Notes: generated by a model not told the origin, from the sequence alone. A stretch of 64,000 bases of DNA from Pedobacter sp. BAL39 (GCF_000170795.1 NZ_ABCM01000014.1:83736-147735), one strand, 5' to 3'; counted from the stretch's first letter, positions 33,578 through 42,264 are shown. Numbers and translations are program-made.

Positions 33578-34276
33578 CTAAAGAATCTGCATGCGGTTAT
33601 TCAAAAGGGAACGGTAAGCATCCGAAACAGGAATGACATGTTTATGGATAATTATCGTTTTTCCTTCTAAGGTATCAATTTTGCCGACATTGATGATAAA
33701 TGAACGGTGGATTCTGAGAAATAAATCTGCAGAAAGCTTTTCTTCAACAGATTTCAGGGTCGCATGGATATGGTATTGTTTCTCCTCAGTGAAAATCTGG
33801 ACATAATCGCCTTTAGCTTCCAGGAAGAGGATGTCCTTTGCCTTGAGGCGTCTGACGACGTTGGAGTCCCTGATGAAGATGAATTCGTTGCTGGCAGTGG
33901 CACTAGCTGTTGTGGGTTTCTTTTTAAAGCTGGCTTTTGCTTTCTCCACTGCCTGAAGAAAACGAACGGGCGTAACCGGTTTGGTGATGTAATCTGCCAC
34001 CTGCAGGTCGAAGGCTTCCGCCGCGTATTCCTTTTTGGAGGTGGTGAAGATGATGAGCGGCTGGTGTTGTCCGAGGCTTTTTACCAGCTCTATGCCGCTC
34101 ATTCCGGGCATTTCCACATCCAGGAAGATGAGGTCTATGGGCTGCTGCAGGATTTTCTGGTAAGCGTCGGTCGCATCAGGACACTCCCCGACAAGTACCA
34201 GTGAAGGGTCTAGCGATACCATTTTTCTCAGGGTAATGCGAGCGATTTTATTATCATCAACAATCAGACAGTTCAT
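33578..34276 (-). CDS. LytTR-family response regulator
   Basis: A 232-residue regulator. The receiver domain (about 1-120) has the acidic pair DD at 7-8, phosphoacceptor D53 in LIFLDVEMPG, T in IIFTTSKKEYAAEAF and K in DYITKPVTP. The LytTR DNA-binding domain (about 135-230) includes FIFIRDSNVVRRLKAKDILFLEA and FLRIHRSFIINVGKID. LytTR regulators bind direct repeats and usually pair with LytS-type kinases; here the partner is an Hpt protein, which suggests that phosphate comes from a hybrid kinase elsewhere through a relay. Confidence 0.93.
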   Translation of the reverse strand: MNCLIVDDNKIARITLRKMVSLDPSLVLVGECPDATDAYQKILQQPIDLIFLDVEMPGMSGIELVKSLGQHQPLIIFTTSKKEYAAEAFDLQVADYITKPVTPVRFLQAVEKAKASFKKKPTTASATASNEFIFIRDSNVVRRLKAKDILFLEAKGDYVQIFTEEKQYHIHATLKSVEEKLSADLFLRIHRSFIINVGKIDTLEGKTIIIHKHVIPVSDAYRSLLNNRMQIL

Positions 34277-34407
34277 AGGGAGGGATTAACCTAATACTAA
34301 ATTATATATTATTGATTAGAAAAAGAAACTATCCTGTGTAAATGCTTTTTCACCGACAGATTTTGCCTTTCCGTCTATTAGGTGTTTCAACATCAATGCC
34401 ACCTGTA

Positions 34408-34415
34408 TATCTTTG
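34408..34415 (+). promoter_or_regulatory. Putative -7 element for the mini-M16 gene
   Basis: TATCTTTG is a full TAnnTTTG match, 29 bases before the first in-frame ATG at 34444. Confidence 0.45.
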
Positions 34416-34443
34416 TTTCACAATGAGTAACTAAAACTACCGG

Positions 34444-35082
34444 ATGGGACAGGTTAAGGGAATGATGGGATTGATTAAAGAAATGATGGGATTGAAAAAG
34501 AGGATGTTGGTGATGGTGGCTGCGGGTATCATGATGGTACAATTTGCGCAGGCACAGCGGATGAAAGACCCTGTGAGTTTTAAATTGAAAAACGGGTTGA
34601 ATGTGATCATTGCGGAGAATAGTGGGATGGGAAAAGTGTATGCCAGCTTCAAAACAGAAGGTGGCATACTCAACGAAAACTTCTCGGCGCTGGTGGGAGA
34701 GATTTGGAGCAGGAGTACCCTTGCGGGATACAGAGCTGTTTTTGAAGAGGGAGAGCGTGCGGGGATGCCCAAGCTGAGCGTAGCGCATGGCGATGGGAAT
34801 GTATCTGCGAAGGCCGCAGATTTTGAAGCCGCTTTTATGGCAATGTCGGACGTATGGCAGTCATTTGATGCCAGTCAGGATTTGCTCGATGTGGCACCGA
34901 AATCGGCTGAGGTTGCAGATATCACGTTGGAAACGTTGAAAAACTATTATAGCAGGCAGGTAGTCCCTGAGCATACGTACATTACGATTGCCGGCGACAT
35001 CACTGTAGCAGACGCTAAAATGCTGGTAAAAAAAGCATTTGGATCCTGGGCAGTCAGAAGCGATGACGTATTGTCGCGCTAA
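34444..35082 (+). CDS. Short M16-like (insulinase-fold) secreted protein lacking catalytic motif
   Basis: A 212-residue exported protein (up to 198 if the later ATGs at 34465 or 34486 are used). The N-terminus contains a near-exact tandem repeat (ATGATGGGATTGA.. at 34462 and 34483) that supplies several possible starts; the signal peptide proper is MLVMVAAGIMMVQFAQAQ. VSFKLKNGLNVIIAENS resembles the first strand pair of M16 peptidases and LKNYYSRQVVPEHTYITIAGDITVADAKMLVKKAFGSW the end of an M16 domain. The zinc-binding HxxEH motif and the following glutamate are absent and the middle is shortened. It is either a non-catalytic M16 relative or a decayed gene. No neighbour explains it. Confidence 0.7.
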   Translation: MGQVKGMMGLIKEMMGLKKRMLVMVAAGIMMVQFAQAQRMKDPVSFKLKNGLNVIIAENSGMGKVYASFKTEGGILNENFSALVGEIWSRSTLAGYRAVFEEGERAGMPKLSVAHGDGNVSAKAADFEAAFMAMSDVWQSFDASQDLLDVAPKSAEVADITLETLKNYYSRQVVPEHTYITIAGDITVADAKMLVKKAFGSWAVRSDDVLSR

Positions 35083-35251
35083 GCACAGGAAACGCAAAAG
35101 GCATTAAATAGGGGGAGAGAGAGGGATGTGCAGGTGGCAAGACACTCAGGTGTTTTCCATCTGCATTATTTTTTTGTGCCCTGCGGGAAAGTCACGCTCC
35201 ACAATTTTCTATTTGGATCCCTTATCTTTACAGCCGAAAAAACGGAAAGTT

Positions 35252-35845
35252 ATGGATCACGATCATCTGAATTTGCTGCCTGTGCCTTCGCAGGCATTTT
35301 TCTTTGACGGTTTTTTCGGGGAGGAGCTTTCTGCACAGTACTTCGAGCAGCTATCTGCAAATGTTCCCTGGAAGCAGGAGCCCATAAAGATCTTTGGGAA
35401 GACCGTCTTACAGCCACGGTTTACTGCCTTTTATGGTGAGGAGGGCGTCAGCTACAGTTATTCGGGCATTACGATGAACGCCTTGCCCTGGACTCCCGAG
35501 TTGGCGGAAATCCGCAGTGCCATCCAGCAAAAGACGGCGCATCAGTTTAATGCCTGTCTGCTGAATTTCTATCGTGATGGCAGTGACAGCATGGGCTGGC
35601 ACCGGGATAATGAACGGAACCTCGGGCCTTATCCTACCATTGCCTCCGTCAGCTTCGGCGCCCATCGCACTTTTCAGTTTCGCCGTTATGTAGAAAAGCT
35701 GCCTGTGGTATCTCTTGACCTGACTTCAGGAAGTTTGTTGCTGATGAAAGGTGAAACACAGCACCTTTGGGAACACCGTCTGCCAAAGACGACGATGCCC
35801 ATTGGACCGAGGATCAACCTTACCTTCCGGTTAATCCATCCTTAA
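35252..35845 (+). CDS. alkB: AlkB-family Fe(II)/2-oxoglutarate-dependent dioxygenase
   Basis: A 197-residue dioxygenase that repairs N-alkylated bases in DNA or RNA by oxidative demethylation. The start is the ATG at 35252; the frame is open upstream but those residues do not fit the family. The iron ligands are H117 and D119 (WHRDNE) and H175 (LWEHRLPK); the 2-oxoglutarate-binding arginines lie in GPRINLTFR (R187, R193). The N-terminal lid region (PRFTAFYGEEGVSYSYSG) matches the ALKBH2-like and plant-type bacterial AlkB group. It appears to be a single-gene transcription unit, with no ada-like regulator beside it. Confidence 0.93.
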   Translation: MDHDHLNLLPVPSQAFFFDGFFGEELSAQYFEQLSANVPWKQEPIKIFGKTVLQPRFTAFYGEEGVSYSYSGITMNALPWTPELAEIRSAIQQKTAHQFNACLLNFYRDGSDSMGWHRDNERNLGPYPTIASVSFGAHRTFQFRRYVEKLPVVSLDLTSGSLLLMKGETQHLWEHRLPKTTMPIGPRINLTFRLIHP

Positions 35846-36024
35846 AGATGTCAAAACCGGATCAGTAAACTTTCCTTTGGCATGCCATTTCTCCCATCAG
35901 AATTTGCCATCCTATTTTTGCTGAGGTATGTTGGCTGGCGCTCGAATAAGGATCGGCGGAATTCCTGTTTGTTGTATTTAAGTCAGAATGAAATTTCAGG
36001 TGCTTAATTTTGCTTGTTACCTAT

Positions 36025-36032
36025 TACTTTTG
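36025..36032 (+). promoter_or_regulatory. Putative -7 element for the TetR gene
   Basis: TACTTTTG matches TAnnTTTG; an overlapping AT-rich dyad (TTAACACTGTTAATTAA) follows and could be a TetR autoregulation site. Distance to the ATG at 36061 is 29 bases. Nothing else was seen in the 215-bp gap. Confidence 0.45.
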
Positions 36033-36060
36033 TTAACACTGTTAATTAAACTATAGAGCG

Positions 36061-36666
36061 ATGGGCATTGCAGAACGTAAAATCAGGCAAAAGGAAGAGT
36101 TCAGGGCAAGTATTCTGGAGGCGGCATGGCTGCAGGTGCTGACGGATGGCTGGCAGTCATTGTCTATCCGTAAGATTGCTGACGCCATTGAATACAGCAT
36201 TCCTGTGATCTATAACCATTTTGAAAACAAGGAAGCCATCCTGATGGAATTTACCAAAGAAGGATTTCAGAAACTGGGCCTTGCACTTCAGGAGGTGAAA
36301 GAGCAGCATCAGCGCCCGGCAGCGCAACTGGAGGCCATAGCGAATGCGTACTGGGATTTTGCATTTGAGAATACAGAATATTACCAGCTGATGTTCGGCC
36401 TGGGGATTCCGGCATGTGAGCAAGCCAGGCAGATCCCGGAAGTTAAGGAGATGACCAGCGTGATGATCAGCACCATCAAAACGGCAATCGCTGAGAGCGG
36501 AAACCCGGATGCAGACGGTTACCTGAAGTACCATACCTATTTATCCATTCTTCATGGGCTGGTATCCATACAGATGATCCAGAAAGATGCGAAGTCTGAT
36601 CTTTCCAAAAGGATGATCCTTCAGGATGCGATTTCAGGATTTATCATTACTTTAACCAGTAAATAA
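36061..36666 (+). CDS. TetR/AcrR-family transcriptional regulator
   Basis: A 201-residue regulator. The N-terminal helix-turn-helix (about 12-60, ILEAAWLQVLTDGWQSLSIRKIADAIEYSIPVIYNHF) is typical TetR. The C-terminal half (about 75-200, YWDFAFENTEYYQLMFGLGIP) resembles the TetR_C_33 or WHG-type ligand domain. It precedes a DoxX gene by 76 bases on the same strand and probably represses its own transcription and perhaps that gene. The inducer cannot be told from sequence. Confidence 0.92.
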   Translation: MGIAERKIRQKEEFRASILEAAWLQVLTDGWQSLSIRKIADAIEYSIPVIYNHFENKEAILMEFTKEGFQKLGLALQEVKEQHQRPAAQLEAIANAYWDFAFENTEYYQLMFGLGIPACEQARQIPEVKEMTSVMISTIKTAIAESGNPDADGYLKYHTYLSILHGLVSIQMIQKDAKSDLSKRMILQDAISGFIITLTSK

Positions 36667-36742
36667 ATTATTAGTTTTAAATTAGGAGCTTCTGATGATT
36701 CATCTGGAAGGCTGTCAATTATTTTAAAACTAAATCATTCTA

Positions 36743-37174
36743 ATGAAAAGACTTTTCAATACGAACATTAATCACGGCGGGCTCAACTTTGCACTGCTGG
36801 TGTTACGCGTTGCTTTTTCCGCATTTATGATGGTACATGGCTATGGCAAACTGCAGTCACTTACCGCGGGAGGAGAAATCCAATTCGGGGATCCTATTGG
36901 TATCGGAGCTCCTGCTTCCCTTGCCCTGGCGGTCTTTGCGGAGTTCTTCTGTTCTATATTGCTCATTCTGGGTCTGGCGACCAGGCTTGCGGTGATTCCT
37001 TTGATCATCACGATGCTGGTAGCTGTATTTATCGCCCACGGAGGAGATGATTTCGGAAAGAAAGAAATGGGGCTGCATTACCTTGTGGTCTATCTTTTCA
37101 TCTTTATTGCTGGCCCTGGGAAATACAGCATCGATCACCTGATTGGTGGCGGTTCCGGCAGACGCAGGAGATAA
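36743..37174 (+). CDS. DoxX-family membrane protein
   Basis: A 143-residue inner membrane protein with four hydrophobic helices (FALLVLRVAFSAFMMVHGYGKL; ALAVFAEFFCSILLILGLATR; VIPLIITMLVAVFIAH; YLVVYLFIFIAGPGKYSIDHLI). The glycine-rich GKL and the closing GPGKYSID are hallmarks of DoxX/SURF4-like proteins. Members have been linked to thiosulfate oxidation and to thiol or oxidative stress, but most are of unknown role. It lies downstream of a TetR gene. Confidence 0.9.
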   Translation: MKRLFNTNINHGGLNFALLVLRVAFSAFMMVHGYGKLQSLTAGGEIQFGDPIGIGAPASLALAVFAEFFCSILLILGLATRLAVIPLIITMLVAVFIAHGGDDFGKKEMGLHYLVVYLFIFIAGPGKYSIDHLIGGGSGRRRR

Positions 37175-37273
37175 GTCTTTTTCATTACATATCATTTTTA
37201 CAAATCAGGCGTTATTGCTTTGATGATGGCGATGCAGCAGCGCTTATGCTTGCTGCTGCACCGGCTTCTCTTT

Positions 37274-37286
37274 ACACACACACACA
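37274..37286 (+). repeat. Short AC dinucleotide tract before a start codon
   Basis: ACACACACACACA (six and a half AC units) ends one base before the ATG at 37288 of the lipoprotein gene. It sits where a ribosome binding site would be; Bacteroidota often have purine-poor leaders. Confidence 0.8.
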
Positions 37287-37287
37287 A

Positions 37288-37887
37288 ATGAAAAAGATCG
37301 TTTTATTTTGCCTGACGGCAATTGTTATTTCAAGCTGTGGCGTCAATAAACAGGCGCAGCAGATCAAGGCACTGGAGAAGTGTACCTACCGCATTACTTC
37401 TGCCGACCAGGTGACGCTTGGTGGAGCGGACGTCAAAAAGTTGTTTGACGGGCAGGACCTGAACCTGGCCAGTTTGCCGGCGCTGGCATTGGGCCTGCTG
37501 AGACAGGATGTACCCCTGAAAGCAAGGTTAAACCTGGAGATTAAAAATCCATCGTCCAACGTGGCTGCAATCAATGAGTTTGAGTATAAGATCCTGATCA
37601 ACAGGCAGGAGCTTGCCAATGGTTTTGTGAACCAGGAAGTCAACGTCGCGCCGGGAGGTACTACTGTAGTTCCGGTGGACATGATTGCGAACCTCTATCC
37701 CTTTGTGACCAATAGCAAGGTGATGGGAGAAATCACTGAATTTATGAAAGGTGCCAAAGGAGGCCCTGAAAAGAAGGGCATCCTGACGCTGAAGATCCGC
37801 CCGAGCATCAAGGTGGCCGGGGGACTGGTGAAGTACCCTGGGTTCATCACCATTGATAAAGAGGTGAGCAGCAAAATTTTATTGTAA
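37288..37887 (+). CDS. LEA-2-like lipoprotein
   Basis: A 199-residue lipoprotein. The ATG at 37288 gives MKKIVLFCLTAIVISSC with lipobox VISSC. The body (YRITSADQVTLGGADVKKLFDG; LKARLNLEIKNPSSNVAAINEFEYKILINRQELANG; VAPGGTTVVPVDM) follows the pattern of LEA14/LEA type 2 proteins, an immunoglobulin-like beta sandwich built on N-P-N and G..V motifs. Bacterial members sit in the envelope and are thought to help in stress or in lipid handling. The longer reading from 37246 adds residues without signal features. Confidence 0.75.
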   Translation: MKKIVLFCLTAIVISSCGVNKQAQQIKALEKCTYRITSADQVTLGGADVKKLFDGQDLNLASLPALALGLLRQDVPLKARLNLEIKNPSSNVAAINEFEYKILINRQELANGFVNQEVNVAPGGTTVVPVDMIANLYPFVTNSKVMGEITEFMKGAKGGPEKKGILTLKIRPSIKVAGGLVKYPGFITIDKEVSSKILL

Positions 37888-37930
37888 CACAGAGGCCTTT
37901 CTTAGGCGGCATTGCCTACAAAATACGTCG

Positions 37931-37938
37931 TAATTTTG
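37931..37938 (+). promoter_or_regulatory. Putative -7 element for the PIG-L operon
   Basis: TAATTTTGCA matches TAnnTTTG, 81 bases before the ATG at 38019. Confidence 0.4.
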
Positions 37939-38018
37939 CAGGAATGTTACCGGGTATTGACGGATAAAAAACTGTTTACTAGTCAATTTTTTTTACTTTC
38001 GAGGATTAAGAATTGTTT

Positions 38019-40460
38019 ATGAAACTCCGTCAATACCTTTTTCTATTTGTTTTCCTCAGTCCCTTCCCGCTTGTTGCGCAATCATCGTTGCAGCTGAATG
38101 CCGCAGAGATCAAACAAGGCCTTGAAACCTTGAATACCAGCGGTAGCGTGCTTTACATTGCTGCGCATCCTGACGACGAGAATACCCGCCTGCTGGCCTA
38201 TCTCGCGAGGGAGAAGAAGGTGAGGACAGGTTATTTGTCGCTTACCAGGGGTGATGGCGGTCAGAACCTCATCGGTACAGAGCAGGCGGAGCTGCTCGGC
38301 CTGATCCGCACGCAGGAACTGCTTGCGGCAAGGCGCACCGATGGCGCGGAGCAGTTTTTTACCAGGGCCAACGATTTCGGCTTCTCCAAAAATCCGGAAG
38401 AAAGTTTTAAGATATGGGATAAGGCAAAGATACTCGCCGATGTGGTATGGGTAATCCGTAAGTTTCAACCCGATGTGATCATCACCCGTTTTCCTGAAGA
38501 TTCAAGGGCCGGACACGGTCACCATTCCGGTTCTGCGATCCTTGCCCGTGAAGCCTTTACTGCTGCTGCAGACCCCGGGCAGTTTCCGGAGCAACTTAAA
38601 TATGTGAAGCCATGGCAGGCCAGGCGCATCGTCTGGAATACCTTCAACTTTGGTGGCAACAATACCACAGCTGAAGACCAGATCAAGCTGGATGTAGGTC
38701 TTTACAATCCCTTGCTGGGAAAAAGTTATGGCGAGATCGCCGCGGAAAGCCGCTCCAACCACAAGAGCCAGGGCTTCGGCTCTGCGCGGCAGCGCGGATC
38801 TTCCATTGAGTATTTCAGTCCCATTGCTGGCGTAGCTGCAAAAGCAGATTTGTTTGAAGGGGTAGACTTCAGCCTGAACAAGATCCCGGGAGCTGCAGGC
38901 GTCCAGAAACTACTCAACGAAATCAATAGAGAATATGAGGTGTCCAACCCCTCAAAGTCCATTGCCAAATTATTAACATTGAGAACATTAGTGAAAGGCG
39001 TTCCTTTCAAACATGAACTGCTGGATGAGCTCATCCTGGCCGCGGCGGGAATCTGGATTGAGCGTGGAGCAGTACAGCCCGCTTATGCCCTCAATGATCC
39101 CATACAGCTTAAGCTGCAGGCCATTGCCAGGGTGGGTGCCGGTTTTTCGTTACCCATCAACATACAGGAAGCCGGAAGCACAGAGCAGATTAAACTTGCC
39201 CCGAATCAGTTTGTAAGCATCGACAGGACGGTGAGCAGCGAAGGACTTGGACTTACGCAGCCTTATTGGCTGGAGAAAAGACATCAATTGGGAACATTTA
39301 CAGTTGATGATCCTTTGCTCATCGGCCTGCCCGAAAATGCTGCTGTAGGTGCAACTGACATCAGCATAAAGATCGGCGACCAGACCATCGTCAGGAAATA
39401 CCCTGTTGTATATAAATCGACAGACCCCGTAAGAGGTGAAGTGTATCAGCCGGTGGTGATTGCACCTCCGGTGACCGCAACTCTGGCGGAGAAGGCTTTT
39501 GTATTCAATGGCGATGAGCCCAAGACGGTTACCGTTCAGCTGAACAGCTTTGGAAATCAGGTGTCCGGAAAATTGCAGCCGCACGTTCCTGAAGGTTGGA
39601 AAGTTACCCCTGAGGAGATTGATTTCAGCTTTAAAGACAGTGGAGACCAGCAACTGGCTGTGTTCACGGTCAAACCGGGAACAGCATCTGGAGGCACACT
39701 GTCTGTGGATGTGATTGTAGCTGGCAAAACCTATCATCAGGGGCTAAGGGTGGTTGATTATGACCATATCCCGGTGCAGACGCTTTTCCCTTTTGCAGAA
39801 GCAAAAGTAGAAAAAGTAGACCTGAAGTTTACAGGAAAGCGCATTGGTTATATTAACGGCGCTGGCGACCTGATCCCTGAATCTTTAAAACAGATCGGTT
39901 ATGAGGTGGTCATGCTGACGCCGAAACAGGTGACGGACAACGATCTGTCTGCTTTTGACGCCATCATTACGGGTGTTCGCTTGTACAACATCAATGAGCA
40001 AAGCAATGTGATCCAGCCCAAGCTGATGAAATATGTGGAAAACGGAGGCGTATTGCTCCTGCAGTACAATGTCAACTCGCCTTTAAAAATCAATGACCTC
40101 GGCCCATATCCTTTCCGGCTGACCCGCGACCGGGTGACCGAGGAAGATGCGGTTGTCGATTTTCTTTCTCCTTCAGATCCGGCATTGAACTATCCGAATA
40201 AAATTACGGCAAAGGATTTCGAAGGATGGGTACAGGAACGTGGCCTTTATTTTACAACCGAGTTGGACAGCCACTATACCGCTGTATTGGGCATGCACGA
40301 TCAGGGCGAGTCTCAGAAAAACGGCGCATTGATCACCACCAATTATGGGAAGGGCAGGTTTGTGTATACTGGTCTTTCTTTCTTCAGGCAGTTGCCTGCA
40401 GGGGTACCGGGTGCCTATCGTTTATTTGTGAACCTGATCTCCAAACCTAAGGGACGCTGA
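38019..40460 (+). CDS. PIG-L family N-acetylglucosaminyl deacetylase, long secreted form
   Basis: An 813-residue exported protein. The ATG at 38019 gives signal peptide YLFLFVFLSPFPLVAQS. Residues about 30-230 form the PIG-L/LmbE zinc deacetylase domain: the AHPDDE zinc and catalytic motif (about 49-54), LTRGDGGQN, and GHGHHSG with further zinc-ligand histidines. Residues about 380-590 look like beta-sandwich domains. Residues about 610-730 (GYINGAGDLIPESLKQIGYEVVML; FDAIITGVRLYN; GGVLLLQYN) resemble a ThuA or amidotransferase-like fold. The family removes N-acetyl groups from GlcNAc-containing molecules. The stop codon overlaps the start of a 30-aa gene (ATGA), which in turn overlaps a solute symporter gene, suggesting deacetylation of an amino sugar and uptake of the product. 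Confidence 0.88.
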   Translation: MKLRQYLFLFVFLSPFPLVAQSSLQLNAAEIKQGLETLNTSGSVLYIAAHPDDENTRLLAYLAREKKVRTGYLSLTRGDGGQNLIGTEQAELLGLIRTQELLAARRTDGAEQFFTRANDFGFSKNPEESFKIWDKAKILADVVWVIRKFQPDVIITRFPEDSRAGHGHHSGSAILAREAFTAAADPGQFPEQLKYVKPWQARRIVWNTFNFGGNNTTAEDQIKLDVGLYNPLLGKSYGEIAAESRSNHKSQGFGSARQRGSSIEYFSPIAGVAAKADLFEGVDFSLNKIPGAAGVQKLLNEINREYEVSNPSKSIAKLLTLRTLVKGVPFKHELLDELILAAAGIWIERGAVQPAYALNDPIQLKLQAIARVGAGFSLPINIQEAGSTEQIKLAPNQFVSIDRTVSSEGLGLTQPYWLEKRHQLGTFTVDDPLLIGLPENAAVGATDISIKIGDQTIVRKYPVVYKSTDPVRGEVYQPVVIAPPVTATLAEKAFVFNGDEPKTVTVQLNSFGNQVSGKLQPHVPEGWKVTPEEIDFSFKDSGDQQLAVFTVKPGTASGGTLSVDVIVAGKTYHQGLRVVDYDHIPVQTLFPFAEAKVEKVDLKFTGKRIGYINGAGDLIPESLKQIGYEVVMLTPKQVTDNDLSAFDAIITGVRLYNINEQSNVIQPKLMKYVENGGVLLLQYNVNSPLKINDLGPYPFRLTRDRVTEEDAVVDFLSPSDPALNYPNKITAKDFEGWVQERGLYFTTELDSHYTAVLGMHDQGESQKNGALITTNYGKGRFVYTGLSFFRQLPAGVPGAYRLFVNLISKPKGR

Positions 40461-40552
40461 TGAAAGAATATCAGACATTTTATAAAGTACTGGTGGGCTG
40501 GCTGATTTTCCTGATCGTCATTTTTTATGCATTTACAAAATATTTTGAATGA
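40460..40552 (+). CDS. 30-residue single-helix membrane peptide, coupled on both sides
   Basis: This short reading frame runs MKEYQTFYKVLVGWLIFLIV then IFYAFTKYFE. A charged start, a single hydrophobic helix (about residues 9-25) and a charged end are typical of small membrane proteins that bind transporters. The ATG overlaps the PIG-L stop codon (ATGA) and the TGA overlaps the symporter ATG (ATGA), so the three coding regions overlap with no spacing. That exact packing argues for translation. It may be a subunit or stabiliser of the symporter, like the small partners known for some SSS transporters (inference). No homologue is recalled. Confidence 0.6.
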   Translation: MKEYQTFYKVLVGWLIFLIVIFYAFTKYFE

Positions 40553-42264
40553 GTAATATCGACTGGGCAGTACTGGTGCTCACCTTGGTGGTGATTGTGG
40601 TATATGGCATCTATAAGAGCCGTGGTGCACAGAATATTCAGGGTTACCTGCTGGGGAACCAGAGTCTGCCCTGGTACCACGTATGTTTGTCGGTGATGGC
40701 CACACAAGCCAGCGCCATTACTTTTTTGTCGGCCCCCGGACTGGCCTATTCCTCGGGGATGAGCTTTGTCCAGTTTTACTTTGGCCTGCCCCTGGCGATG
40801 ATCGTCCTGTGTATCACCTTTGTGCCGATCTTCCACCGGCTGAAGGTGTATACTGCCTATGAATACCTGGAACAGCGTTTTGACCTCAACACGAGGGCGC
40901 TGACGGCCTTTTTGTTTCTCGTGCAACGTGGTTTGTCTACAGGGATCACCATCTACGCACCATCAATTATCTTGTCGACCATACTGAACATCAATACTAC
41001 TTACACCACCCTTTTTATGGGAAGCCTGGTGATCTTTTACACCGTTTATGGTGGTACAAAAGCCGTTTCCTACACACAGATGCTGCAGATGAGCATCATC
41101 TTCTGCGGCCTTTTTGCGGCGGGGATCATGGTGGTGCACCTGCTTCCGGCGGAGATCGGCTTCACAAAAGCCATCAGCATCGCCGGGAAGATGGGGCGGA
41201 CGAATGCCATAGATTTTACGTTTGACCTGAACAACCAGTATACGGTATGGTCGGGCCTGATTGGAGGTTTCTTTTTGCAGCTTTCCTACTTCGGTACAGA
41301 CCAAAGCCAGGTTGGCAGGTACCTTTCCGGGGCTTCTGTCAGCCAGAGCCGCCTGGGATTACTCATGAATGGCATGGTGAAGATCCCGATGCAGTTTCTG
41401 ATCCTGCTGATCGGGGTGCTGGTGTTTACCTTTTACCAGTACAACAAACCACCTATTTTCTTTAACAGCTTTGAGCTGAACAAACTGGAGAAAAGCAGCT
41501 ATGCAGGGGAGCTGAAGGAGATTCAAGCAGATTATGACCTGGCCTTTGCGCAGAAACAGCAAACGGTAATGCAGATGAACAAGGCGCTGGACCGGGATGA
41601 TCAGCAGGCAATAGGGCAGCAGCGTAAGGCACTGCAGCAGGCAGACGAAAAGGAGAAATCCATTCGTCAGCAGGCGACAGACCTGATGTTAAAAAATGAT
41701 AAAAATGCCAATGTAAAAGACAACAATTATATCTTTCTGAGTTTCGTGACGAAGTATTTGCCTCAGGGCCTGATCGGATTGCTGATTGCGATCATCTTCC
41801 TCGCTTCAATGGGCTCTACAGCGAGTGCGCTGAATTCACTGGCATCGACTACTGTAATCGACATCTACAAACGGCTGATCCGAAAGAATGGAACAGACCA
41901 TGAATACCTGCAGGCGTCAAGGCTAGCCACGGTATTTTGGGGCTTGGTTTGCATTGGGATGGCACTCGTGGCCAGCCAGATCGGCAACCTGCTGGAAGCG
42001 GTAAATATCCTGGGTTCTTATATCTACGGAACGATACTTGGCGTATTCCTGGTTGCCTTTTATGTGAAACATGTCAATGGGCGGGCTGTATTCTTTGCGG
42101 CATTGCTGACGGAGGGGATCATCATCCTGATTGGACGGAACGACTGGGTAGCTTACCTTTGGCTCAATGTGATTGGTTGCGTACTGGTCGTGCTGCTGTC
42201 GGTGGTCATCCAGTTTTTTATTGGAAAGGACAAAAAAGGAAAGGCTGTAGTTAGTCAAGTATAA
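40549..42264 (+). CDS. Sodium:solute symporter (SSS family) with coiled-coil insertion
   Basis: A 571-residue inner membrane transporter with about 13 helices (WAVLVLTLVVIVVYGIYKSR; GYLLGNQSLPWYHVCLSVMATQASAITFLSAPGLAY has the family's core; LIGGFFLQLSYFGTDQSQVGRYLS). GTDQSQVGRYL and IIFLASMGSTASALNSLAST are typical of the SGLT-like branch. Between helices at about residues 305-395 is a hydrophilic, Gln/Lys/Glu-rich segment (LKEIQADYDLAFAQKQQTV; QQRKALQQADEKEKS) predicted to be a coiled coil. Most SSS members have a short loop there. The substrate is unknown; the PIG-L partner suggests an amino sugar. Start overlaps the stop of the 30-aa gene. Confidence 0.9.
   Translation: MSNIDWAVLVLTLVVIVVYGIYKSRGAQNIQGYLLGNQSLPWYHVCLSVMATQASAITFLSAPGLAYSSGMSFVQFYFGLPLAMIVLCITFVPIFHRLKVYTAYEYLEQRFDLNTRALTAFLFLVQRGLSTGITIYAPSIILSTILNINTTYTTLFMGSLVIFYTVYGGTKAVSYTQMLQMSIIFCGLFAAGIMVVHLLPAEIGFTKAISIAGKMGRTNAIDFTFDLNNQYTVWSGLIGGFFLQLSYFGTDQSQVGRYLSGASVSQSRLGLLMNGMVKIPMQFLILLIGVLVFTFYQYNKPPIFFNSFELNKLEKSSYAGELKEIQADYDLAFAQKQQTVMQMNKALDRDDQQAIGQQRKALQQADEKEKSIRQQATDLMLKNDKNANVKDNNYIFLSFVTKYLPQGLIGLLIAIIFLASMGSTASALNSLASTTVIDIYKRLIRKNGTDHEYLQASRLATVFWGLVCIGMALVASQIGNLLEAVNILGSYIYGTILGVFLVAFYVKHVNGRAVFFAALLTEGIIILIGRNDWVAYLWLNVIGCVLVVLLSVVIQFFIGKDKKGKAVVSQV

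Noticed and set aside
35126..35251. Longer N-terminus for AlkB
   Set aside because: The extra 42 residues do not align with the family, and the ATG at 35252 gives the normal length.
37274..37286. AC repeat as a phase-variation switch
   Set aside because: Only six and a half units and outside the coding frame; too short for likely slippage control.
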